Shown: positions 18,651 to 28,417, counted from the stretch's first letter. The stretch is 64,000 bases of DNA from Devosia sp. (GCF_014860165.1 NZ_JACZKG010000018.1:1-64000), one strand, 5' to 3'. The notes: a model not told the origin generated them from the sequence alone. Program-made: numbers and translations.

Positions 18651-20315
18651 CTATAGATTTGCCGCAACCGGGCGGGCACTTGCCGGTCGCTCTCCTGGAA
18701 TGGCGGCCACCAGCTCACGCGTGTAGGCCGACTGCGGATTGAGAAAGATCTGGGACGGCGGTCCGTGTTCGACGATCCGCCCCTTCTGCATCACTGCGAT
18801 TTCGTCGCAGATCTGGCTGGCAACGCGCAGATCGTGGGTGATGAAAACCATCGAAACGCCGGTCTCGCGCTGTATCTGGTCGAGGAGCTGGAGGATTTGC
18901 GCCTGGATGGACACGTCGAGCGCCGAGACGGCCTCGTCGGCGATCAGCAGTTTGGGCTTGAACATCAGCGCCCGGGCGATGCCGACGCGCTGGCGCTGTC
19001 CACCTGAAAACTCGTGCGGAAACCGGTCGAAGGCGCCGGCGTCGAGGCCGACATGGTAGAGAAGCGCGCGCGCCTCCTCACTCGCCTGTGCATAGGGCAT
19101 TCCGTGTGCGACCGGCCCCACCGTCAGGATATGACCAATGGTCGATCGCGGGTTCAGGGAGGCAAAGGGGTCCTGGAAGATCATCTGGATCGACGGTCGC
19201 AAGTGCCGGAAGTCACCCTCTGACAGCGGGGCGATGTCGAGCCCCTTGAACTCGACCAGGCCGGCGTCACTATCCATCAGCTTGATCAGCAAGCGGCCGA
19301 GGGACGACTTACCCGAACCGCTTTCGCCGACAATTCCGAGGGTCCGGCCCGGCATGAGATGAAACGAGACATCCTTCACGGCGGCCACGACGCGCTGCGT
19401 CCGGAACAGGGCACTGCCGCTGCGATAGGTCTTGACCAAACCCTCCACCTTGAGGATCGGCTCTTTGTCGGCGAGTTTCAGGTGAGTGCGATCGGCAGCG
19501 GCAAGGCGGGGGACGGCCGCGATCAGGCGCTGGGTATAGGGGTGGGTTGGCGATTTCAGGACCTGGTCGCTGCTACCCTGCTCGACGATGTGGCCCTTTT
19601 CCATCACCACGACGCTGTCGGCGATTTCGGCCACAACCCCGAAATCGTGGGTGATGAACATGACGCTCATGCCCTTGCGGCGCTGAATGTCGCGGATCAG
19701 TGCCAGGATCTGCGCCTGGGTCGTCACGTCCAGCGCCGTAGTGGGTTCGTCGGCGATCAGGATCGTCGGTTCCAGCACCAGCGCCATGGCGATCATGACG
19801 CGCTGTCGCTGCCCGCCCGAGAGGCGGAATGGATATTGCAGATACATCAACGGAGGATCGGGGAGGCCGACCTCGGTCAGCATTTCAATGGCGCGGCTTC
19901 GTCGGGATTCGGGCGTGCCGACGCCGTGGGCGGCCATAACTTCGGTGATCTGTTCACCCACCGTCATGAGCGGGTTGAGCGCTGAAAGCGGGTCCTGAAA
20001 GATCATCGAGACGATGCGACCGCGCAGACTGCGCAACTCGTCGACGGGCAGACCCATTATGCTGCGGCCGTCGAGCTCCATGGCCCCGCCGGTAACGCGG
20101 ATCACCTTGGGCAGGAGGCCCATTATGGCATTGGCGGTGACAGACTTGCCCGAGCCGGACTCCCCGATGATACAGAGAATCTGGCCACGCTTGAGATCGA
20201 AAGACAGGTTCTCGACCGCATGCTCCCGCTCCATGCCCGGGGGCAGGCTGACGGTGAGATTGCTCACTGAGAGCGCCACGTCCGTGGTCGCAACTGCATC
20301 GATGCGTGCTAGCAT
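18651..20315 (-). CDS. Peptide-type ABC transporter ATPase, two fused nucleotide-binding domains
   Basis: This 554-residue protein joins DppD- and DppF-like ATPases in one chain. Each half has a Walker A GESGSGKS (about residues 53 and 334), a signature motif (LSGGQRQRV, FSGGQRQRV) and a Walker B (ILIADEPTTALD, LLIADEAVSALD). GGGAGG lies before ATG 20315. It powers the adjacent binding-protein-dependent importer and is the first gene of the minus-strand operon. The GsiA/YejF-type fusion is common in alphaproteobacteria. The ATPase is intact although the binding protein and one permease are frameshifted. Confidence 0.92.
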   Translation of the reverse strand: MLARIDAVATTDVALSVSNLTVSLPPGMEREHAVENLSFDLKRGQILCIIGESGSGKSVTANAIMGLLPKVIRVTGGAMELDGRSIMGLPVDELRSLRGRIVSMIFQDPLSALNPLMTVGEQITEVMAAHGVGTPESRRSRAIEMLTEVGLPDPPLMYLQYPFRLSGGQRQRVMIAMALVLEPTILIADEPTTALDVTTQAQILALIRDIQRRKGMSVMFITHDFGVVAEIADSVVVMEKGHIVEQGSSDQVLKSPTHPYTQRLIAAVPRLAAADRTHLKLADKEPILKVEGLVKTYRSGSALFRTQRVVAAVKDVSFHLMPGRTLGIVGESGSGKSSLGRLLIKLMDSDAGLVEFKGLDIAPLSEGDFRHLRPSIQMIFQDPFASLNPRSTIGHILTVGPVAHGMPYAQASEEARALLYHVGLDAGAFDRFPHEFSGGQRQRVGIARALMFKPKLLIADEAVSALDVSIQAQILQLLDQIQRETGVSMVFITHDLRVASQICDEIAVMQKGRIVEHGPPSQIFLNPQSAYTRELVAAIPGERPASARPVAANL

Positions 20316-21050
20316 TGGCTAGCCTCCCTTTCGCGCTTCTCGGCAATCCGGCCCATGCGGCCTGGTCCAAGACATTGACGGTTTTTGAGCCACAGAGTCA
20401 CTGAACCTCAGCTCTTGACGGCAGGATTGGCTGAATGACCGGCCAGTTAAGCATTAAATTCCAGATCCCCCTGACTAGAGGAAGAGCACGGACCGGGCCC
20501 CAGGGAGCGCGGAACGGTGCTCAGACAAGGGATCCCGGCTCGGCATCCCTGGCGATGCGATGCACCGACCCACGTGCGAGAATAGTGCACCCGGGAGTTC
20601 TCAACTTTGTGGGACCAGGTTGTCGAGATCGCCATCCGGAGGACTGAATGCGGCCCACCCTACCAGCTGCGTCGTGCGGCGAAGTACACAGGAATCCTAC
20701 CCCGAGAGTAACGAACGCTCGCCGCCTAGACCGTGCCCACCCGCGAGCTTCCCCCCCAGGGATTTGAGGCTAGAGGGGATGCGGCAAGATGCTCTCGCAG
20801 AGACTAGGCACGCCCGCACGCTATGTTCAACGCCCCCAGAGGCTCTGTGCGCGAATGTGCAGAGATGCATTTTGAACTTGGTCCGTCATTTCACCAAACC
20901 GTCCCTGGATGCTCCTCACAGAACTTTCAGCTTTCTCCTCCCGCTCTTTGGCACAATCTGCGTTCGCGTCCTTCACATCAGCAGTGGTGCTTTGCTTGCC
21001 GCGGCTACTCTACCGGCCGAACCGGCGAGACCGGCAACCAGGAGAGAACG
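20316..21050. promoter_or_regulatory. Divergent intergenic region, transporter operon / cupin gene
   Basis: About 730 bases with no supported gene. It must contain the promoter of the transporter operon on the minus strand and that of the cupin gene on the plus strand. No confident promoter or operator was recognised. Confidence 0.35.
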
Positions 21051-21404
21051 ATGACCTTGCTGAAGACCATTGACCACAACCCCACCTTCACCCCCACCCA
21101 TGCCCTGCCCGGTCCCGAACGCCTGATTGAAGGCGCGCCGGAATTCAGCACCTGGGCGATGGATGAGGCTCGCGACGGCAAGATCAAATCCGGCGTCTGG
21201 CAAGCTACTCCGGGCCTCACTCATTCTATCAAGGGCGAGGTTTTCGAATTCTGCCACATTCTCGAAGGTGTGGTCGAACTCACCGAGAACGGCCAGCCGC
21301 CGGTGACATACCGGGCTGGTGATAGTTTCGTGATGAAGCCCGGCTACGTCGGCACCTGGCGCACCATCGAGACGGTCCGCAAGATCTACATCACGGTACG
21401 TTGA
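21051..21404 (+). CDS. Small cupin-domain protein (DUF861-like)
   Basis: A 117-residue single cupin. The barrel motifs read GEVFEFCHILEGVVELTENG and YRAGDSFVMKPGYVGTWRTIE, as in the EutQ/ureidoglycine-aminohydrolase type cupin_3 group. AGGAGAGAACG precedes ATG 21051, and the open frame upstream of it has no cupin features. The function is unknown; such proteins often sit beside amino-acid catabolic genes. A 12-bp hairpin follows the stop codon. Confidence 0.85.
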   Translation: MTLLKTIDHNPTFTPTHALPGPERLIEGAPEFSTWAMDEARDGKIKSGVWQATPGLTHSIKGEVFEFCHILEGVVELTENGQPPVTYRAGDSFVMKPGYVGTWRTIETVRKIYITVR

Positions 21405-21419
21405 CCCGAACCAACAGTG

Positions 21420-21454
21420 ACGCGGGGCGGCAGCGTCTGCCCGCCGCCCCGCGT
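21420..21454 (+). terminator. Strong hairpin after the cupin gene
   Basis: A perfect 12-bp stem (ACGCGGGGCGGC with GCCGCCCCGCGT, 11-base loop) lies 15 bases past the cupin stop codon. No T-run follows, so it is either an imperfect terminator or a 3'-end stabiliser. Confidence 0.5.
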
Positions 21455-21845
21455 GACGAGGAATACCTGACCGGTGGCTATCCCAAACCCTCCGGCATCA
21501 CCGTCGACAGGATCACCTAGTGGTCATCCTCGGCCAGGCGGTGGGCACATCGGAATGCGGCCCTGGATTGGTAACCCCACGACATGCGCATTGTGAACGG
21601 CGGATCAGTCCACCCGCTAATAGCCCACCCACGCCGGACGAGAAATCGCAAATCTATATCGCACCGACCTGCGGCCTAGACTTGAGCCTACGGCGGCTGG
21701 ACTTGCTGACCGGCAGCTATTTAGCGTGGAATTTCCTGCGGTTGTCGAGACCTTAACAGCGGAACATTTCGCTGGGAAGCGTCCTGCCGATGCACCTGCG
21801 CCACGACCTCGCCTAATTTGAAACCAGTCAGTCAGCAGGCATTCG

Positions 21846-22673
21846 ATGACCGATACGATCACTTTCGACGCCTTCACACCCGCTCATCTGGACGGAGCGT
21901 TGCGCTTGTCGCGTGAGGCAGTATGGCCGCACCGCCGCGAGGACTGGCATCTTTTGTTGCGGCTAGGCCGCGGGGTGGTCGCCCTGTCCAGGGGGGCAGT
22001 GGTCGGCACTGCGCTCGCCACGCGGTTTGGCGCTGTCGCCATGGCCAACATGATTATCGTCGATGCCCGGATGCGGGGGCGCGGGCTGGGCCGGCAACTG
22101 CTGACGCGCGCTATGGACTGGGTAGACGTGCCAGAATGGCGGCTGACCGCAACAAACGACGGCTTGCCGCTTTATGAAAAGCTTGGCTTTATCGCCACTG
22201 ACCGCGTCCTCCAGCATCAGGGGCTGCCAGTGGCGCATGTCTTGTCGGGTGGCGTGGACTGGGCGAGCGCCGCCGATCGGCCCGCGATCCAGGCGCTAGA
22301 CCGCCAGGCCACTGGCGCTAACCGCGCGGCATTGATTACGATCTTGATGCATGAAGGCCGTATGGCGCTGGTCCGCAAAGGCGCGGGCGTCGTCGGATAC
22401 GCCTGCCTGCGACGCTTTGGTCGAGGCGAAGTGGTGGGACCGGTGGTCGCCGAAACCGTGGAGACGGCGCACCTTTTGCTTGGATTTCTATTCGCGCAAG
22501 CCCCCCGCGGCTTCCTGCGCGTTGACACCACGGAATCCGCGGGCCTGGCGCCCTGGCTGACCGCGCAGGGGCTCCGTCCCGTTGGCGGCGGCATATCCAT
22601 GCAGCGCGGCGGTACTACGACACTCGCTAACCCCGTTCGGCGGTTCGCGCTCGCGGCGCAGGCCCTCGGATAA
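21846..22673 (+). CDS. Two-domain GNAT-family N-acetyltransferase, copy A
   Basis: A 275-residue protein. The N-terminal half is a GNAT domain with the acetyl-CoA loop DARMRGRGLGRQLLTRAM and the typical YEKLGF. The C-terminal half is the YitH-type domain (VGYACLRRFGRGEVVGPVVAETVETA and VDTTES). It ends FALAAQALG like its relatives at 29606-30478 and 31417-32274. The substrate is unknown; the repeated neighbourhood with amine/D-amino-acid genes points to an amino compound. A GhrA-like gene starts 17 bases after its stop, so both are probably in one operon. Confidence 0.85.
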   Translation: MTDTITFDAFTPAHLDGALRLSREAVWPHRREDWHLLLRLGRGVVALSRGAVVGTALATRFGAVAMANMIIVDARMRGRGLGRQLLTRAMDWVDVPEWRLTATNDGLPLYEKLGFIATDRVLQHQGLPVAHVLSGGVDWASAADRPAIQALDRQATGANRAALITILMHEGRMALVRKGAGVVGYACLRRFGRGEVVGPVVAETVETAHLLLGFLFAQAPRGFLRVDTTESAGLAPWLTAQGLRPVGGGISMQRGGTTTLANPVRRFALAAQALG

Positions 22674-22690
22674 CTTTTCAGGAGAGACCC

Positions 22691-23668
22691 ATGTGTAACA
22701 GTTCGATCGCCCAACTCGACCCCACCCACTCCGGAGAACCCGAACCAACGGTGGGCGGTTCGGTATTGTATCTTTCTGATGCGGTGCGCGGGGCGGTGTT
22801 CCGCAGCGCCTTCGAAGCGTCACTTCCAGAAGTCGAATTCCACATCGGAGAGGCCCCCGATCCGATGGCGGTGCGCTGGCTGGTGACTTGGAAAGTGCCT
22901 GCCGATCTGGCCCGTTACCGCAACTTGCGGCTGATCTTTTCGGTGGGTGCGGGTGTGGATCAGCTCGACCTTGCAGCTCTGCCCCCCCATGTCGGCGTGG
23001 TGAGGATGCTCGAACCAGGCATTCCTCAACAGATGCAGGAATATATCACCCTGGCCACGCTTGCCCTGCATCGCGACCTGCCAGCCTACATCGGACAACA
23101 GCGCACCGGACTGTGGCAGGCGGCGCGCAACCTGCCGGCGGGCGAACGACGGATCGGGGTGATGGGCCTTGGCCAGTTGGGGCAGGCTGCCCTGGCGGCG
23201 CTGCGGCCCTTCGGCTTTCCCCTAGCCGGCTGGGCGAGGAGCCCGCGACAAATCGACGGAGTGGAATGCTTCACGGATCTCGACGCCTTTCTGGCGCGTA
23301 CTGATCTTCTAATATGCTTGCTGCCCCTCACCACCGAAACCGAAAACATTCTCGACGCCAGTCTTTTGGGCCGCCTGCCCCGGGGCGCGCGGCTGGTCCA
23401 TGCCGGGCGTGGGCGACAGCTGGACCATTCGGCGCTGGTTGCAGCGCTGGATTCCGGGCAGATCTCAGCTGCGGTTTTAGACGTCACTGCCCCAGAGCCG
23501 CTACCGCAGACGCATACACTATGGTCGCATCCTCGGGTCATTCTGACACCGCATATCGCCTGTCAAACCCGGCCCGGCGATGGCGCCCGCCATGTGATAG
23601 AGGCAATTCAGGCCGACCTGTCGGGGACGACAATACCGGGATTGGTCGACCGAGCGCGGGGCTACTGA
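22691..23668 (+). CDS. Glyoxylate/hydroxypyruvate reductase A-like dehydrogenase
   Basis: A 325-residue D-2-hydroxyacid dehydrogenase of the GhrA branch. It has FSVGAGVDQLDL, the Rossmann motif GVMGLGQLGQ, LLICLLPLTTETENILD, the catalytic Glu in DVTAPEPLPQ and the His in LTPHIAC. The usual NVARG loop reads VHAGRG. It reduces 2-oxo acids such as glyoxylate or hydroxypyruvate with NAD(P)H. GGAGAGACCC precedes ATG 22691. It directly follows the GNAT gene and converges on an Lrp-type regulator. A glyoxylate-related role would fit the bhc-like genes 3 kb away, but that is inference. Confidence 0.82.
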   Translation: MCNSSIAQLDPTHSGEPEPTVGGSVLYLSDAVRGAVFRSAFEASLPEVEFHIGEAPDPMAVRWLVTWKVPADLARYRNLRLIFSVGAGVDQLDLAALPPHVGVVRMLEPGIPQQMQEYITLATLALHRDLPAYIGQQRTGLWQAARNLPAGERRIGVMGLGQLGQAALAALRPFGFPLAGWARSPRQIDGVECFTDLDAFLARTDLLICLLPLTTETENILDASLLGRLPRGARLVHAGRGRQLDHSALVAALDSGQISAAVLDVTAPEPLPQTHTLWSHPRVILTPHIACQTRPGDGARHVIEAIQADLSGTTIPGLVDRARGY

Positions 23669-23703
23669 ACGCGGGAGGGGGCAGCGGCGCAGCTGGGTCG
23701 GAC

Positions 23704-24180
23704 TCACATCGGAAAGATGGTCTTCAGGGGCAAATGAGCCTTTATGAATGGCGATTTCATCACGACGTAGCTGAAATACTTGTCGATGCCGATATCCATG
23801 TCTCTCAGCCTCTCTATGACCGATTGGTACTCGCTGACCCCCGCGGTGACAAATTTCAATAGATAATCATAGCCTCCGGCGATCAAGTGGCACTCGATCA
23901 CCTCCTCGACCTTTTCAGCCGCCTGCTGGAAACGTTCAAAGTCGATCTGGCGATGGCTCTTCAAGGTCACCTCCGTAAAGACGGTGATGGTCGGCCCCAG
24001 TCTCGCAATGTCGATTAGCGCCGAATAGCCAATGATATAGCCCTCGGCCTGGAGCCGCTTAACCCGCATCAGGCAGGGGCTGGGCGACAGATGAACGAGC
24101 TCGGCAAGCACCACATTGGTGACGCGTCCGTTCCTTTGTAGTTCGTGCAAGATGCGGATGTCGATCCGGTCAAGCTTCAC
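23704..24180 (-). CDS. Lrp/AsnC-family transcriptional regulator
   Basis: About 158 residues, with an N-terminal helix-turn-helix (LDRIDIRILHELQRNGRVTN then LAELVHLSPSPCLMRVKRL). A C-terminal RAM/AsnC ligand domain follows, containing the GGYDYLLKF core. A GTG start at 24180 (VKLDRID) was preferred because close relatives begin at that point and GAGGGAT is well placed. An ATG at 24222 is the alternative. Such proteins sense amino acids. It may control the convergent GNAT/GhrA genes or the aldo/keto reductase upstream. Confidence 0.88.
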   Translation of the reverse strand: MKLDRIDIRILHELQRNGRVTNVVLAELVHLSPSPCLMRVKRLQAEGYIIGYSALIDIARLGPTITVFTEVTLKSHRQIDFERFQQAAEKVEEVIECHLIAGGYDYLLKFVTAGVSEYQSVIERLRDMDIGIDKYFSYVVMKSPFIKAHLPLKTIFPM

Positions 24181-24539
24181 GGGCCCATCCCTCTGTTCCC
24201 TGCCACCCAGCTTAGGCAGCATGTGCCGAAGGTTTCAATCCACTTATGCCATCCGCCGTCGGCACCTCTTGCAAGCCCGTAAGGGCTGAGCGCGACTTGG
24301 TACCCAGAACTGCTCACCCGGAAGCGTGAGTGGCAGACCCGTCCGGTCACTCGCACGACACACACAGCCCGACCCGCCACACCAGGCTTGCCCGACATTG
24401 CGATGCAAGTGCCTGGCGTCGGCACGCGCCAAACAGCGATCGGCTCAATCCATCCGCTCCGCGGCGGTGGGCCCTGAGAAAGCTCGGCCATGAACCTTTT
24501 TCTTTGGCCACGACTAAGAGTTGATCCCCGCCACACCGC

Positions 24540-25601
24540 TCACTGGGTAGTGAATTCGCGGCGTTCGGACTCGCTGGAGTCGGGATAGCGGTGACGCTGG
24601 AGAACGCCGGAGGGTCCATGGGGATAATCGTGGGGAGTCGGTGCACTCACCGCATTGAGCCTGGCGGTGGCCTCCTCCCCCAGATGGAGATCGCCCGCGG
24701 GTAGATTGCTTTCCAGCTGCTCAAGCGTGCGCGCACCAAAGATGGTCGACGTCACCGAAGGGCGGTTCGTGACCCAGCTCAACGCCACTTGGCTCGGTGT
24801 GGCACCAGCCTCGTCGGCGATTTGGGTAGCCGCTTCCAGGGTCGCCCAATTCTGCTCCGTGGCGAATAAGCTATTTTCGATGTGCCCAAACATCGCGCTT
24901 TCAAAACCGAGACGTGTTCCTTGCTCGGCACCAACTCCCCGAGTGTAGTTTCCGCTCAAGAAACCCGCGGCGAGAGGGGACCAGGCGAGCAGCCCGACAT
25001 TGTTTGCGAGGGCAGCGGGAATAACCTCGGACTCGATCCCCCGGCAGGCAAGACTGTACTGCTGTTGCAGCGTGACGGGCAACTGCATGCCCTTTGCTTT
25101 GGCCGTCGATAGTGCGAGCTGCAACTGCCTGCCCGAGAAGTTGGACAAGCCTACATAGTGCACCTTGCCAGCGCGCACTGCCGCGTCCAGGAAGGACAGC
25201 GTCTCTTCGATCGGAGTCAGCGGATCCCACGCATGCATCTGGTAGAGATCTATGGCCTCTATCCCGAGACGAAGGAGTGATGCATCTAAGGCGCGATGCA
25301 GATGCCGACGGAAGGTTCCCACATCATTTGCGTCCTTGCCTGTAAAAATGTGCGCCTTGGTCGCGAGCACGACGCTATTGACCAGATTCTGTGGACGGCT
25401 GGCCCGCCAGCGACCCAAAAGTTCCTCGGATGCACCGCCGCCATAGACATCGGCGGTGTCCAGCATATTGCCGCCCGCTTCAAGGAAGGCGTCTATTATG
25501 GAAAAGGCTTCATCCTCCGAAGTCTCCGTTCCGAAGCCCATGGTTCCCAGCGTCAAGTTTGAAACCGGGACGCCTGTGTTGCCGAGTCTTCGATACTGCA
25601 T
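24540..25601 (-). CDS. Aldo/keto reductase
   Basis: A 353-residue TIM-barrel oxidoreductase. It starts MQYRRLGNTGVPVSNLTLGTMGFG and has the catalytic Asp/Tyr in NMLDTADVYGGGASEELLG. Then follow the Lys in VLATKAHIFTG, the His in LYQMHAWDPLTPIEETL and the NADPH-binding end SIFGARTLEQLESNL. A second, related gene lies at 61896-62954. It reduces an aldehyde or ketone with NADPH, substrate unknown. It is monocistronic as far as can be seen. Confidence 0.87.
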   Translation of the reverse strand: MQYRRLGNTGVPVSNLTLGTMGFGTETSEDEAFSIIDAFLEAGGNMLDTADVYGGGASEELLGRWRASRPQNLVNSVVLATKAHIFTGKDANDVGTFRRHLHRALDASLLRLGIEAIDLYQMHAWDPLTPIEETLSFLDAAVRAGKVHYVGLSNFSGRQLQLALSTAKAKGMQLPVTLQQQYSLACRGIESEVIPAALANNVGLLAWSPLAAGFLSGNYTRGVGAEQGTRLGFESAMFGHIENSLFATEQNWATLEAATQIADEAGATPSQVALSWVTNRPSVTSTIFGARTLEQLESNLPAGDLHLGEEATARLNAVSAPTPHDYPHGPSGVLQRHRYPDSSESERREFTTQ

Positions 25602-26001
25602 GTTCGAGCTTTCTGTCTTACTTAAGGGCTCTGCGGCTAATGACCATGGCGTCCGCCACCTTCAACACCGTCGTAGCTGAGAGGTACACCGGTACGCAAA
25701 GGCGCATCTAGAGATGCCATGCATTAGTTCAACCCACTGGAGGTGATCGGGTCCGGTGGTTGCTCTCGACCTCAGACGCGCCGCGACCTACACCGAGCAC
25801 CTCATAGCTACCGGTTGGATCGTTTTGGTCACGACCATCAAGCTGGACAAGGCTGGGTTTGAGAACAGCCTGTGCAGTCACCTGTATGACCTAGACGTCA
25901 CGCCAGCGGACGGCAGCCGAGGCCAGGCCGCCGTCGCGGATGTGTGGAACTTCGATTGTGAAGCTGCTTAAACAGAACTGGGAAACAAGCGGAGGACCGC
26001 G
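25602..26001. other. Intergenic stretch with an unassigned short open frame
   Basis: A GTG-initiated plus-strand frame of 71 codons (25756-25971) ends ADVWNFDCEAA. It has no good ribosome binding site and no family I recognise. It may be a relic. Nothing else was found. Confidence 0.3.
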
Positions 26002-27165
26002 TCAATACACCTTGCCGCGGGCTGACACTGGCCAAAGGGTTTCAACCTTGCCGTTGCGCACCCCAACATACCAATCGTGCACATTGCAGGTCGGGTCGCA
26101 ATGGCCGGGCACTAAGCGCAGTTTGTCGTTTATCCTGAGCACGCCGTTCAGGTCTTCCACATTGCCATGCTCATCCGAGCACTTGACATACTTCACGTCC
26201 TCTCGCCCGAAGACGACGGGCAGTCCACTGTCGACCGATTGCGCCTTCAACCCAGCATCGACCACCGCAAGATGTGGCTTGGCGTGGCTCATCACGCTGG
26301 TCAGGATGAACAGTGCGTTTTCCCATTCGCCATGGTCGATGCGCTTGCCGTCCTTGTCGCGAATCCGGCCATAGTCGGCATCCATGAAGGCGTAGGACCC
26401 GCATTGCAACTCGTTGTAGACGCCCGAATTCGCCTCGAAGTAGTAGGATCCTGTGCCTCCGCCCGACACTAAAGTGGGTTTCAAACCAGCGGCGTCCAGT
26501 GCCGTGGCCGCACCTTTGACCTGAGCGATGGCAATGTCGACCTTGGCCTTGCGGTCCTCATAATCATCGAGATGCTGCATAGCGCCCTGATAGGCTTGGA
26601 TCCCGGTGAACTTGAGTCCCAGGGCCGCGTCGACAGCCATTGCGATTGCCACAACTTCGGGAGTGGTTTTGACGCCACAGCGCCCGGCGCCGCAATCAAT
26701 CTCCACCAGACACTCAAGAATGGTGCCGTGCCTTTGCGCCGCTGCCGACAGGTCGGCTACGTTTTCCACGTCGTCGACGCAGACAATAATCCGGCTGCCA
26801 AGTTTCGGCAGGCGCGCAAGCCTATCGATCTTGGCCGGGTCGCGTACCTGGTTCGAGACAAGAACGTCCTTGATCCCGGCTCGCACGAAGACTTCTGCTT
26901 CGGACACCTTTTGGCAGCATACGCCGGTCGCCGCGCCCAGCGACTCCTGCAGTTTCATTACGTCCACCGACTTGTGCATCTTGCCGTGCGCCCGGTGGCG
27001 CATGTTGTGCGCTTTCGCGTACGCACCCATTTTCCGGATGTTTCGCTCCAAGGCGTCGAGGTCGAGGATCAAGCAGGGCGTCTGAATGTCCTTCTCGTCC
27101 ATACCCGGCAAGGCTGGCACGTCGTACCCGACCTCGAGGCCTGCAAATTTGTCATGTACGTTCAT
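26002..27165 (-). CDS. bhcC: 3-hydroxy-D-aspartate / beta-hydroxyaspartate aldolase (BhcC/DhaA-like)
   Basis: A 387-residue fold-type III PLP enzyme. It has LPGMDEKDIQTPCLILDLDALE, the PLP lysine Lys62 in HRAHGKMHKSVDV, the YNELQCGSYAFMDADYGRI block and the metal ligands in GHCDPTCNVHDWYVG. As I recall the families, length and sequence follow the Paracoccus 3-hydroxyaspartate aldolase closely. That enzyme splits erythro-beta-hydroxyaspartate to glycine and glyoxylate, or makes it in reverse for the beta-hydroxyaspartate cycle. It begins 11 bases after the dehydratase gene at 27177, in one operon, with an IclR gene divergent. Start ATG 27165. Confidence 0.88.
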   Translation of the reverse strand: MNVHDKFAGLEVGYDVPALPGMDEKDIQTPCLILDLDALERNIRKMGAYAKAHNMRHRAHGKMHKSVDVMKLQESLGAATGVCCQKVSEAEVFVRAGIKDVLVSNQVRDPAKIDRLARLPKLGSRIIVCVDDVENVADLSAAAQRHGTILECLVEIDCGAGRCGVKTTPEVVAIAMAVDAALGLKFTGIQAYQGAMQHLDDYEDRKAKVDIAIAQVKGAATALDAAGLKPTLVSGGGTGSYYFEANSGVYNELQCGSYAFMDADYGRIRDKDGKRIDHGEWENALFILTSVMSHAKPHLAVVDAGLKAQSVDSGLPVVFGREDVKYVKCSDEHGNVEDLNGVLRINDKLRLVPGHCDPTCNVHDWYVGVRNGKVETLWPVSARGKVY

Positions 27166-27176
27166 GTTGTCCGCTT

Positions 27177-28124
27177 TCAGTTCCAGGGCAGCATGTCGAC
27201 ATCGACATTACCACCGGTGATGATGACACCGACACGCTTGCCGGCGAAGACGTGGGGATTTTTCAGGATGGCGGCCAGGGGCACCGCGCTGGACGGCTCC
27301 ATCACGAGTTTCAGCCTTAACCAGGTCAACCGCATGGCGTCGATTATCTCGTGCTCAGCAGTCGTCAGGATGTCCGTGACGTTGCGTTGAACGAAGTGCC
27401 AGGTCAGGTCCTTTAGAGGCACCTTGAGCCCGTCGGCCACGGTTTGCGGGGCGTCATCGGCAATGATATGGCCCGCTTTGAAGCTGCGAAAGGCATCGTC
27501 GGCCTGCTCAGGTTCCGCGGCAAAGATGCTTATCCCAGGCGCGAGATTTGACAGCGTAAGGCAAGTGCCGGAAATCATGCCGCCGCCCCCGATCGGCGCG
27601 ATCACCGCATCTAGGTCGTCGACCTGTTCAAGCAGTTCCGCCGAGCAAGTCGCCTGCCCGGCAATGACTCGATGATCGTTATAGGGGTGGACAAATTCCG
27701 CGCCGGTTTCAGCCATAACCTCAGCAAAAACGGCCTCACGGGAGGTCGTTGAGGGCTCGCATTCGATGACTCTCCCCCCATAGCCACGTACCGCGTCCTT
27801 CTTCACCTGGGGAGCCGTGCGCGGCATGACAACAGTGCAGCTTATGCCGCGCCGGCCGGCGGCATAGCTCAGGCAGGTGCCATGATTGCCACTGGAATGG
27901 GTGGCCACGCCCCTCTCTGCCTGTTCGTCCGAAAGTCCGAAGACGGCGTTCGCGGCGCCACGGGCCTTGAAGGCCCCGGCCTTCTGCAGGTTCTCGCATT
28001 TGAAAAACAATTCGGCGCCCGTCAGCCGGTTCAGGGCTTGCGAAGTCATGATGGGCGTGCGGTGAATGTGGGGTTCAATGCGTTCGCGTGCTGCGAGCAT
28101 GTCTTCGAGAGTCGGAATGTACAT
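27177..28124 (-). CDS. bhcB: Beta-hydroxyaspartate dehydratase (BhcB-like; threonine-dehydratase family)
   Basis: A 315-residue fold-type II PLP enzyme with Lys53 in NLQKAGAFKARGAAN, SSGNHG for the substrate carboxylate and the PLP phosphate loop IGGGGMISG. It lacks the regulatory domain of biosynthetic threonine dehydratase. Paired with a BhcC-like aldolase and a divergent IclR regulator, the best reading is the dehydratase that turns beta-hydroxyaspartate into iminosuccinate/oxaloacetate. Serine/threonine dehydratase or serine racemase is the alternative. ATG 28124 with GGGAAG upstream was preferred over an in-frame TTG at 28154. Confidence 0.85.
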   Translation of the reverse strand: MYIPTLEDMLAARERIEPHIHRTPIMTSQALNRLTGAELFFKCENLQKAGAFKARGAANAVFGLSDEQAERGVATHSSGNHGTCLSYAAGRRGISCTVVMPRTAPQVKKDAVRGYGGRVIECEPSTTSREAVFAEVMAETGAEFVHPYNDHRVIAGQATCSAELLEQVDDLDAVIAPIGGGGMISGTCLTLSNLAPGISIFAAEPEQADDAFRSFKAGHIIADDAPQTVADGLKVPLKDLTWHFVQRNVTDILTTAEHEIIDAMRLTWLRLKLVMEPSSAVPLAAILKNPHVFAGKRVGVIITGGNVDVDMLPWN

Positions 28125-28417
28125 CAGCGCTTCCCGTTCAGGCGTCTGCTTCAATAATCGCTGCGAGCGCTTGCGCGGCAGCAGTGCCGGGCCGTGAGTG
28201 AAGATCGATTACCGAGTGCTTCATGGCAGTGGCTTCTGGCTCGCAAGAGGAGTAGCACGGCCCGACTGTGCCGTAAATTTTATTGAAAATGTTTTTTATC
28301 AGACGAAAAAAGTACAGAAATATATTCAAATAGAAGGAGTTAGGATTTTTCATTCTGCAGAAGTTGATTCCATTAGACCAATTATCTATCTTGGTACGAA
28401 AATGGGGAGACGCGTTG
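28125..28417. promoter_or_regulatory. AT-rich divergent promoter of the bhcB/bhcR-like genes
   Basis: This control region between the dehydratase operon and the IclR gene has a core (about 28270-28345) strikingly richer in A and T than its surroundings. It includes an imperfect palindrome of T- and A-runs at 28292-28311. IclR-type regulators of such operons bind between the divergent promoters, so an operator is expected here. The exact site is not proven. Confidence 0.45.
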
